DNA from: Candidatus Aciduliprofundum sp.
Lineage (GTDB): Archaea > Thermoplasmatota > Thermoplasmata > Thermoplasmatales > Aciduliprofundaceae
Assembly: GCA_015523135.1 (NCBI GenBank)
Contig: WAKY01000058.1
Span: 1-12,229, forward strand
Direction of reading: 5' to 3'
DNA length: 12,229 nucleotides
Of the stretch, positions 1 through 5,852 are shown one piece after another. The notes beneath the pieces are model-generated. The model was not told the DNA's origin and searched no databases. It was given only the letters and a program-made list of their open reading frames with translations. The translations under genes were made by a program, and so were the position numbers. Every line of letters starts with the position of its first letter. Positions within the stretch are counted from its first letter, which is position 1.

Positions 1-1130
1 CTTTCATCATCTATGAATCTATTGAGAATTTGGTGGTAATGAGGTTTCCCAGATGTGGGATAATAATCAAATGATGTTACCGTGAAATTATTACCATCCG
101 CATTATAAGCTGTTCTAATACCATCCCCATATTTATAAAATTTAATCTCAGGTCCTTGAGAACCAGTGTTGCCAACGAAATAACCAGCTACATATGTTCC
201 GTTTTTGTAAGCAACTAAGTATTCCCCATTACCGTAGCTTACAGAGGGAGATGAACCTGTATACTCTTTTAGATAAGTGGAATTGGAAGATGTTGAATTG
301 ATTCCCGCTGCCCAGAGAATCATGTTAATAGCAAGAGTTGCATCATTGTACTTGCTCCAACCATCATGGAGATTATCTCTACTATTACTTGAATCTGCAG
401 TACCATCATCAAATGTGGAAGAATCACAGTGTACAACTACTCTTCCATAACCATATGTATCGTAGGATAGCACCGAGTATCCATATTGATTGGCAGCGGA
501 TTTTGCAGAGCCAGAAGGTTCCATACAAGTACCAAGCCAGGTGCCAAAGGATGAAACATTATCAGTGAGCACAGGTACATTGGCTATGTCAGTTACCTCA
601 TTTTGATTATTCCCCGAGTTCGTAGAAACAAGAGTTATATTAAAGGTAGAATCAAAATTCAAATTATCATTCCATATACTCCAAGAATCCCAGCCATTAT
701 TATTTCTATCAGAACTCTTGTGATCCGCTATATAGACTAATCCTCCTCCATTGTGCACAAATTCTATGATTGCACTCTTCTCATTATCTGTAAATTCATC
801 CTGTGGTTCTGGAAGAACAAAAACGTTATACGGGGAGAGGTCAGAATAGGTTATTTCTCCCTGTCCGTCTCCCAGAGAGTCAACACTCATACCCATACTG
901 CGTAGAGCATCTGCCCAATTTGAATATGCACCATCAATTCTCCAATCTGCGTTGCCTGCATCCTCATCCTTGGTGAAATCAAATAGAACCTTCAAGTTTG
1001 AAGCTTTGAAAGTATCCACCTTTCCCTCATGCTCTATATTTTGATTCCCAATTATAACTACAATATTTGCTATAATTAATAGAAGAAATACACTCAAAAT
1101 TAGTAATTTTTTACGAGTCCGCACCATCAT
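1..1130 (-). CDS. Membrane-anchored GATase-like extracellular protein (partial, 3' end outside window)
   Basis: The minus strand is open from an ATG at 1130 to the left edge (376 codons, no stop). The start is Met-Met-Val-Arg followed by basic residues and one hydrophobic segment (about residues 8-28), so the protein is probably exported or anchored with its bulk outside. Residues about 47-240 resemble the class I glutamine-amidotransferase-like fold of DUF4350/ThuA-type proteins: a strand LKVLFDF, YNVFVLPEPQ, then FVHNGGGLVYIADH, and later GRVVVHCDSSTFDDGT. From about residue 290 the style changes: SPSVSYGNGEYLVAY followed by KNGTYVAGYF resembles the first blade of a surface beta-propeller repeat. 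There are many N-x-S/T sequons. No amidotransferase triad is evident, so an enzymatic role is not claimed. It has its own TATA-like box and is probably transcribed separately from cgi121. The function is unknown. Confidence 0.8.
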   Translation of the reverse strand, partial: MMVRTRKKLLILSVFLLLIIANIVVIIGNQNIEHEGKVDTFKASNLKVLFDFTKDEDAGNADWRIDGAYSNWADALRSMGMSVDSLGDGQGEITYSDLSPYNVFVLPEPQDEFTDNEKSAIIEFVHNGGGLVYIADHKSSDRNNNGWDSWSIWNDNLNFDSTFNITLVSTNSGNNQNEVTDIANVPVLTDNVSSFGTWLGTCMEPSGSAKSAANQYGYSVLSYDTYGYGRVVVHCDSSTFDDGTADSSNSRDNLHDGWSKYNDATLAINMILWAAGINSTSSNSTYLKEYTGSSPSVSYGNGEYLVAYKNGTYVAGYFVGNTGSQGPEIKFYKYGDGIRTAYNADGNNFTVTSFDYYPTSGKPHYHQILNRFIDDE

Positions 1131-1156
1131 ATCTCACACAAGGAAAAAAGAAATGT

Positions 1157-1164
1157 GATATAAA
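1157..1164 (-). promoter_or_regulatory. TATA-like box for the 1..1130 gene
   Basis: Read on the minus strand, TTTATATC lies 26 bases upstream of the ATG at 1130, inside the 37-base gap after cgi121. That spacing suits an archaeal promoter giving a leaderless or nearly leaderless transcript. This is inferred from spacing and base composition only. Confidence 0.5.
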
Positions 1165-1167
1165 TAA

Positions 1168-1596
1168 TCATCTCTCCAATTCGAGCATGGCAGAGTTCTC
1201 AAAAAATAAATCACAGCCCTTGCCTGGAAATTCGAAGGCTTCAATTCCAAGATGTTTCATTTTTTCAGGTCTGAAATTTATTACATTATCATCACTTCTC
1301 AAAGGTATATCAAAATCATTTTCACTTATAGCCACTATACTATTCGCTTCTTCGGAACCGCAGAGGGATATTGCCTCACTAATCTGCCTTTTTCCAGAGA
1401 GAATTAGCATCATCTCCAGATGTTTTTTTCTGGCTATATTCTTTTTATTCTCAAACACTTCATTCATCTTCAAATATGCCCATTCAATATGCTCTCTACA
1501 TCCTATACATAAGGAATTAAAAACATATATACCTTGAGAGGCAAAGAGCTGCGAATCTTCAGCACTTAATCTTCCAATGTACCCTTTAACTATCAT
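1168..1596 (-). CDS. cgi121: KEOPS complex subunit Cgi121
   Basis: This 142-residue protein matches the CGI-121 family in length and layout. It starts MIVKGYIGRL and has a helical stretch with HIEWAYLKMNEVF. The family signature LILSGKRQISEAISLCG spans about residues 64-80, and the protein ends with a SAMLELER tail like other archaeal Cgi121 proteins. In the family, Cgi121 binds the tRNA 3' CCA end and the Bud32 subunit, recruiting tRNA to KEOPS for N6-threonylcarbamoyl-adenosine (t6A) synthesis at position 37 of ANN-decoding tRNAs in the cytoplasm. Its ATG overlaps the lonB stop by four bases (ATGA), so it is probably translated by coupling from the lonB mRNA. No other KEOPS gene lies in the window. 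The family assignment rests on motif recognition alone. Confidence 0.85.
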   Translation of the reverse strand: MIVKGYIGRLSAEDSQLFASQGIYVFNSLCIGCREHIEWAYLKMNEVFENKKNIARKKHLEMMLILSGKRQISEAISLCGSEEANSIVAISENDFDIPLRSDDNVINFRPEKMKHLGIEAFEFPGKGCDLFFENSAMLELER

Positions 1597-3488
1597 TCGT
1601 ATCCCTGGATCTCTTCAAATTTTTTCAAAAGCTCTTCTTTCTTGGGGCAATCAACAAGTGCATACCTAAGGACTTCTTCAACAGTACTGACTGGAACGAC
1701 TTCGATCTTTCCTTCATGCTCTTCATCTAAGATTACATCCATAAGGTTTGACTTTGGTATTATAACTTTTTCAAGTCCAGCTTCAATGGCAGCTTCTACT
1801 TTGGCAGTTATGCCTCCAACAGGAAGAACATGACCACGAATGCTAAGCGAGCCTGTCATTGCAATACTCTGGTCCACAGGTATGCCCTCTAATGCGGATA
1901 CCACTGCAGTAGCAACGCTTATACTTGCACTATCACCCTCAACTCCTTCATATGTACCTATGAATTGAATGTGAACATCGTAATTGGTAATATGCTTTCC
2001 AAAGTACTTCTTTATTATTGCAGAAACATTCTCCACAGCTTCCTTTGCAATTTCACCTAACTTGCCTGTGGCAATCATTCTGCCCTGATCTCTAGATTGT
2101 GCAGGAGTAACTTCAGCCATAATCGGCAAAACTATGCCAGAATATTCTGCCATCCCACTGCCTGCGGAATAAACTGCAAGACCATTTACGATGCCAACAG
2201 CTTCTCCCCTATTCAAGAATGTTTTGTACTCTTTCTTTATTTCAATCAATCTATCTGCTACCTGCTGCTCTAAAGGTTTTGCAAGTTTCTTTGCCTTAAT
2301 TACATGCTCAACACCCACAAACTTTGCTTTTTCCTCTCTTGCAATATCACCAGCCACCCTTATTAAGCCACCAAGTTCTCTCAATCTAAGAGTCAACTTT
2401 CCCTTTCTGCCTGCTCTCTTCTGCGCCTCTTTTATTATCTCAGCTACAGCACCTTTTGTGAAATGAGGAATCTTACCATCCTTTACAACTTCCTGAGCAA
2501 CAAATCTTATGAGCTTCTTCCTGTTCTCATCATTATCTTCCATAACGGATTTCATATAAACTTCATATCCATAACCTCTAATTCTAGAGCGAAGCGCGGG
2601 ATGCATGCCTTGGAGCGCATCTAAATTTCCGGCAGCCACTAAGATAAAATCACAGGGCACGGGCTCAGTATGAACCATTGCTCCAGCGGAATGCTCACTC
2701 TGCCCAGATATTGGAAATTTCTTCTCCTGCATTGCGGTAAGCAGTGCCTGTTGAGATTCAAGTTTAAGCATGTTTATCTCATCAATGAAGAGCACACCCT
2801 TATGCGCCTTATGTATAGCTCCGGCCTCAACACGAAGATGTGGGGGTGTCTCTAACCCTCCACTTTGAAATGGGTCATGGCGAACATCCCCCAAAAGGGC
2901 TCCTGCGTGACTTCCAGTGGCGTCTATAAAAGGAGGTTTATCATTTGGAGAATGCGAAACTAAAAGCTTGGGCACAAGAGCTTTCTCCTCCTTCTGTATG
3001 CCTGCACCCATAAACATGTAAAGAAAGATTGCTATGAAAATGGACCAAAACAGGAAAGAGTAATCGCCCGTGACAACAACAGCAATACCACCTATAAGAA
3101 GCAAGAGGAATAATATGGAAATCATAGAATTTTTCTTCTCATTTTTCTTTTTCTTTGCCTGCTCTTGATATTGCTTAACTATGTACTTTCCTTGGCCAGC
3201 GGGCACTGTTTTTATTATGGGATTATTGGGATCCTCCTCATTGGGGAAAACAAGTATGTCTTCAAGCTCCTCTTTGGGCAGAAAATCTACCATACTCTGA
3301 GCAAGCATACTTTTACCAGTACCCGGGTCTCCTATCATTATAACATGCCTTTTTTGCTGAGCAGCTTTCTTTATAACCTCAACTGCCTCATCTTGCCCAA
3401 TAACTTGATCTACAAGCCGAGGAGGAACTTTTATATCTTTCGTGGTTTCGAAATTCTGCTTCTTTATCCACTCATCAACGCTCTCCAC
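1593..3488 (-). CDS. lonB: Archaeal membrane-anchored ATP-dependent protease LonB
   Basis: The 631 residues have the full archaeal LonB layout. The AAA+ module has Walker A GDPGTGKS at 53-60, Walker B GVLFIDE at 231-237, a sensor-1 Asn near 288 and an arginine-finger region LRSR at 299-302. Two transmembrane helices (about 122-140 and 144-161) are inserted between Walker A and B, a hallmark of LonB that tethers it to the inner face of the membrane. The S16 peptidase domain at the C-terminus has catalytic Ser520 in EGDSAS and Lys563 in ITAKVEAA. The family degrades misfolded and short-lived regulatory proteins using ATP. The start is GTG at 3488, with no convincing Shine-Dalgarno but a TATA element 21 bases upstream, fitting a leaderless transcript. 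The downstream cgi121 overlaps the stop codon. The sequence looks intact. Confidence 0.97.
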   Translation of the reverse strand: MESVDEWIKKQNFETTKDIKVPPRLVDQVIGQDEAVEVIKKAAQQKRHVIMIGDPGTGKSMLAQSMVDFLPKEELEDILVFPNEEDPNNPIIKTVPAGQGKYIVKQYQEQAKKKKNEKKNSMISILFLLLLIGGIAVVVTGDYSFLFWSIFIAIFLYMFMGAGIQKEEKALVPKLLVSHSPNDKPPFIDATGSHAGALLGDVRHDPFQSGGLETPPHLRVEAGAIHKAHKGVLFIDEINMLKLESQQALLTAMQEKKFPISGQSEHSAGAMVHTEPVPCDFILVAAGNLDALQGMHPALRSRIRGYGYEVYMKSVMEDNDENRKKLIRFVAQEVVKDGKIPHFTKGAVAEIIKEAQKRAGRKGKLTLRLRELGGLIRVAGDIAREEKAKFVGVEHVIKAKKLAKPLEQQVADRLIEIKKEYKTFLNRGEAVGIVNGLAVYSAGSGMAEYSGIVLPIMAEVTPAQSRDQGRMIATGKLGEIAKEAVENVSAIIKKYFGKHITNYDVHIQFIGTYEGVEGDSASISVATAVVSALEGIPVDQSIAMTGSLSIRGHVLPVGGITAKVEAAIEAGLEKVIIPKSNLMDVILDEEHEGKIEVVPVSTVEEVLRYALVDCPKKEELLKKFEEIQGYE

Positions 3489-3509
3489 AATAGTGAGAAT
3501 GGAATTTAA

Positions 3510-3540
3510 TAGATAAACCTTTTGAAAAACTTTTTATCTA
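3510..3540. promoter_or_regulatory. Back-to-back divergent promoter for lonB and the LigB-like gene
   Basis: TAGATAAA at 3510-3517 and TTTATCTA at 3533-3540 form a perfect 8-bp inverted repeat with a 15-base spacer. Read outward, each is the same TATA-like element TTTATCTA. One lies 21 bases before the lonB GTG, the other 19 bases before the ATG at 3560. Purine-rich sequence suitable for BRE elements lies between them. Both transcripts would be essentially leaderless. Confidence 0.6.
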
Positions 3541-3559
3541 TCTTTTCTCTCTCTTTATT

Positions 3560-4339
3560 ATGCTTGCCTTAGCAGCAGTAGTTCCACATGGGGATGAGAT
3601 ACTAGTTCCAGAGGATGAGGGCTCAGAAAGATTGCACAATGCCATGAAAGAGCTTGCAGAAAGAATAAAGGAGAAAAAAGTAGATGAATACATTTTTGTA
3701 TCTCCTCATCATCTTAGAATTGATACCCATATAGCAATAATGCTAACCGAGTACCTTGAAGGGTCTTGGCACTATAAAAATCTCAAATTTAGAAGAAAAA
3801 TAAAATGCGATAAAGAATTGGCCCAGGAAATTTATGAAGAAGCAAGAAAGAATCTGCCAGTTGTAGGTGTGAATTTTGGAGCGTTAGAAGGAGAGTTATC
3901 CAAGATTTGTCTGGATTGGGGTACCCTTATTCCTCTTTACTTTTTGCCTAAAAGAAAGATGGTTTTGATAACTCCCGCCAGAGGCATACCATATGAATCC
4001 CTGATAGATTTTGGCAAATTAGTTGGAAAAATAGTAAAGGGTAGCAAGAAGAGAATGGGTGTGATAATAAGTGCTGATCACGCCCATGCGCATAGAGAAG
4101 ATGGTCCCTATGGATACCATCCTGACGCAGATTACTACGATGAATTTGTGATGGAAAACTTTGATAATCTCGAAAATTTACTGAAATTGAAAGAAGAAAC
4201 TATTGAAAATGCAAAACCAGATAGCTTCTGGCAAATGCTTATATTACTTGGCATTCTGAAAGAAAATCCGTTGAAATTGAAGAGAAAGGAGTACGCATGC
4301 CCTACATATTTTGGTATGGCAGTTGCGTGGTACGAATAA
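3560..4339 (+). CDS. LigB/DODA-type class III extradiol dioxygenase-like protein
   Basis: The 259-residue protein resembles the catalytic B subunit of class III (LigB-type) extradiol dioxygenases, a fold shared with DODA and MEMO proteins. Candidate metal ligands are His10 in VVPHGDE and His50/His51 in VSPHH. A second His-rich cluster follows at SADHAHAH (174-178), then GPYGYHP with His187. A conserved-looking C-terminal segment EYACPTYFGMAVAW contains Glu244, where the family carries its acidic ligand. In characterised members a non-haem Fe(II) centre cleaves catecholic rings. Archaeal relatives are mostly of unknown substrate, so ring cleavage here is not established. There is no signal peptide or membrane segment, so it should be cytoplasmic. 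It is divergent from lonB, leaderless by promoter spacing, and monocistronic. Confidence 0.8.
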   Translation: MLALAAVVPHGDEILVPEDEGSERLHNAMKELAERIKEKKVDEYIFVSPHHLRIDTHIAIMLTEYLEGSWHYKNLKFRRKIKCDKELAQEIYEEARKNLPVVGVNFGALEGELSKICLDWGTLIPLYFLPKRKMVLITPARGIPYESLIDFGKLVGKIVKGSKKRMGVIISADHAHAHREDGPYGYHPDADYYDEFVMENFDNLENLLKLKEETIENAKPDSFWQMLILLGILKENPLKLKRKEYACPTYFGMAVAWYE

Positions 4340-4405
4340 GCTTGGAATTATCTTCATGTTATAAAGGGACACGAGGAAATTGAATAATATTCTAGAAAAT
4401 GATAT

Positions 4406-4423
4406 ATATGATGAAAATCATAT
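4406..4423 (+). promoter_or_regulatory. A/T dyad with GAAA loop upstream of the 4447 gene
   Basis: ATATGAT (4406-4412) and ATCATAT (4417-4423) are perfect 7-bp inverted arms around GAAA. As RNA this is a hairpin with a GNRA tetraloop ending 9 bases before the Shine-Dalgarno. As DNA it overlaps the best TATA-like stretch (4401-4409) and could be an operator. The two readings cannot be separated from sequence. Confidence 0.4.
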
Positions 4424-4432
4424 CTTTGCCCT

Positions 4433-4439
4433 AAGGAGG
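4433..4439 (+). promoter_or_regulatory. Shine-Dalgarno that selects ATG 4447
   Basis: AAGGAGG is a strong ribosome binding site. It is 7 bases from ATG 4447 and only 4 from the in-frame GTG at 4444, so ATG 4447 is the better start. A leadered gene stands out here, because several of the neighbours look leaderless. Confidence 0.7.
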
Positions 4440-4446
4440 CATAGTG

Positions 4447-5118
4447 ATGCTCAAGAAGATCAAAATAATCTTGGCAGTGGCTATTCCTATTATCCTTGTA
4501 GTAGGAGGTATGGGATGGTATTTATTCGGTTGGTTCAGTCCTCCTAGTGTGGAAGTGAATGATGGATATACACAGGTCAACTTGACTTTGGAGTGTAAAC
4601 CGGGACATAGTGTGTCCCCTAATAAGAATATCAGTGCAATCACCTTGATTGATAACGGAACTGGAAGAATGATTTTGACTGTTGACTTTATTTCCTACAG
4701 CTTTGCTGGGAGTCAATCTGCATCCTACGGCTTTTCCGGGCGTCTGATTGTGAATTTTATGTTGTATGCAGAAGTAAATCTTCCACCATCGCTTAAGCCA
4801 TCAGGATTTAAGTTTGTGGCAGGGATGCCGGATAATGGCACAGATACTGTGAATTTTGATACAAGTTTTAATTACGGTATTAATGCCACGGCATGGCCAG
4901 ATGATAAGATTGATCCTGGAGCGTGGGCACCTCATTCTGCGTATATCGGCTTTACTCCGCACTCTTCAAATTTCATGGTAAAAAGCCATATAGAATATTG
5001 GATATGTAATCTCACACCTTTAGAATCCCATACCCTTCGCATAAAGGCTGTGCTTTTGGGATATAATAATCCTGTGGTAGCCACCGTGGACCTTGTATTA
5101 AAGGGAGTATGGAAGTGA
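4447..5118 (+). CDS. Membrane-anchored extracellular beta-rich protein of unknown function
   Basis: This 223-residue product (start at ATG 4447, chosen by its Shine-Dalgarno) begins with a short basic segment and a single hydrophobic helix, about residues 4-28. The rest lacks hydrophobic helices and is rich in Ser, Thr, Asn and alternating beta-like strands, so it is probably an extracytoplasmic domain. Several N-x-S/T sequons (NLT, NIS, NGT, NAT) fit archaeal surface glycosylation. I do not recognise the family; an Ig-like or LEA-like beta sandwich is possible but unproven. Its anchor closely resembles that of the following broken gene (IILAVAIPIILVVGG against IILAVVLPIVLVIGG), so the two probably derive from a duplication or a domain-sharing event. 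Its TGA overlaps the presumed ATG of the next gene by one base, indicating an operon. Confidence 0.75.
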   Translation: MLKKIKIILAVAIPIILVVGGMGWYLFGWFSPPSVEVNDGYTQVNLTLECKPGHSVSPNKNISAITLIDNGTGRMILTVDFISYSFAGSQSASYGFSGRLIVNFMLYAEVNLPPSLKPSGFKFVAGMPDNGTDTVNFDTSFNYGINATAWPDDKIDPGAWAPHSAYIGFTPHSSNFMVKSHIEYWICNLTPLESHTLRIKAVLLGYNNPVVATVDLVLKGVWK

Positions 5119-5562
5119 TGGAGGAAATGAACAAGTTGGAAAAGGTAAAATAAAAGAATCTGGAGCGAAGCCAAAGAGGAAGCTAGGAAAGAAGGGAAAG
5201 ATAATCTTGGCTGTGGTGCTTCCCATCGTGCTTGTCATAGGCGGAGGTGGATTTTACTATGCAGCTTTTCATCCTATGCGAGAGAATGTACAGGAAAAGC
5301 CAATTGTCAAGTTGCCTACCAAGCATGTAGGTAATGTCTACATATTCCCATTTGACAGAGCTTACACATTAAGTAATGACGCACCCCTGAGAAGTATTGG
5401 CAAAGAGAGTTTTATAAGGGTCGTGTATGGACCATTTCTAAGGATAATATCACTCTTACAATAACGCCTAGAGGTGGTGAATTCGAAGGTGATAAAGAAT
5501 ATCAACTTGGGCAGTTCTATGTAACACTCAATAGCACTACATACATTAAAAAAATCCGATAA
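5118..5562 (+). pseudogene. Frameshifted membrane-anchored paralogue (two -1 shifts)
   Basis: Three consecutive reading frames join into one sensible protein. Frame 1 starts at ATG 5118 (or ATG 5109) and reads MEEMNKLEKVK to TAA at 5151. The -1 frame continues KESGAKPKRKLGKKGK, then the anchor IILAVVLPIVLVIGGGG and an outside segment up to LSNDAP near 5386. After another -1 shift at the C run 5384-5387, it reads PEKYWQREFYKGRVWTISKD, then NITLTITPRGGEFEGD, and ends in TYIKKIR with TAA at 5560-5562. The repaired product is about 150 residues: basic tail, one membrane helix, beta-rich exterior. Both junctions sit at short homopolymers (AAAA at 5147-5150, CCCC at 5384-5387). They could be real inactivating deletions or sequence errors; the best unbroken piece (5207-5464, TTG start) looks like a fragment, not a gene. 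Confidence 0.7.
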
Positions 5563-5712
5563 ATGTTGAAAATTCCCCCCTTTCAATAGCGAGTTAAATG
5601 AATAAATAATAAATGATTTTGTTGGCAAATCAAACAAACGGACACGGTGGGGGATAGGATGGCCATATTGACCATGTACATTATACACGCCCCAGAAAAA
5701 GAAATATAGAAT

Positions 5713-5730
5713 ACACACCAGTGTCAGATA
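5713..5730 (+). repeat. Imperfect direct repeat, left copy
   Basis: ACACACCAGTGTCAGATA here matches ACACACCACGTGTCCGATA at 7308-7326, with one inserted base and one substitution. The two copies lie on either side of the ATPase gene. They may mark the edges of an inserted segment, but the match is short. Confidence 0.4.
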
Positions 5731-5777
5731 CACACGGCCAAGGCGTCCATGATGACGCGGGAATAACAGATTGTAAA

Positions 5778-5814
5778 AATACTACCAATTAGTATAATAC
5801 CAAATGGTAGTATT
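5778..5814. promoter_or_regulatory. Operator-like inverted repeat upstream of the ATPase gene
   Basis: AATACTACCA (5778-5787) and TGGTAGTATT (5805-5814) are perfect 10-bp inverted arms 17 bases apart. A third half-site ATAATACCA (5794-5802) forms a second, tighter palindrome TACCA-AA-TGGTA at 5798-5809. The element ends 8 bases before the TATA box at 5823. In archaea that position suits an activator or a repressor touching BRE/TFB. The binding protein is unknown. Confidence 0.55.
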
Positions 5815-5830
5815 AGAAAAGGTTTATATG
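5815..5830 (+). promoter_or_regulatory. BRE/TATA promoter of the ATPase gene
   Basis: A purine-rich AGAAAAGG (BRE-like) is followed by TTTATATG at 5823-5830, which lies 22 bases before the ATG at 5853. No Shine-Dalgarno precedes the ATG, so a leaderless transcript is likely. Confidence 0.55.
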
Positions 5831-5852
5831 TATTCAGAACATATCTACAATT

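Larger units (their letters stand above)
5563..5852. other. Non-coding gap between the broken gene and the ATPase
   Basis: No credible gene is seen in these 290 bases. They hold a run of six C at about 5574-5579, a repeat element also found past the ATPase (5713-5730), a segment CGGACACGGTGG at 5639-5650 that is nearly the reverse complement of 7313-7323, the dyad at 5778-5814 and the ATPase promoter. The sequence 5640-5760 looks more G+C-rich than typical intergenic DNA in this window and may be a decayed gene or mobile remnant. Confidence 0.5.

Noticed and set aside
338..568. Plus-strand open frame of 76 codons at the left end
   Set aside because: It is antisense to the long coherent minus-strand surface-protein gene, is rich in His and Tyr with no family resemblance, and has no promoter or ribosome site.
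5362..5733. Minus-strand 123-codon open frame over the broken gene
   Set aside because: The three-frame plus-strand reading gives a coherent membrane protein, while this one has no family features and no ribosome site or promoter.
5749..5755. ATGATGA resembling box C of a C/D guide RNA
   Set aside because: No CTGA box D follows at a suitable distance and no terminal stem is present, so it is probably chance.
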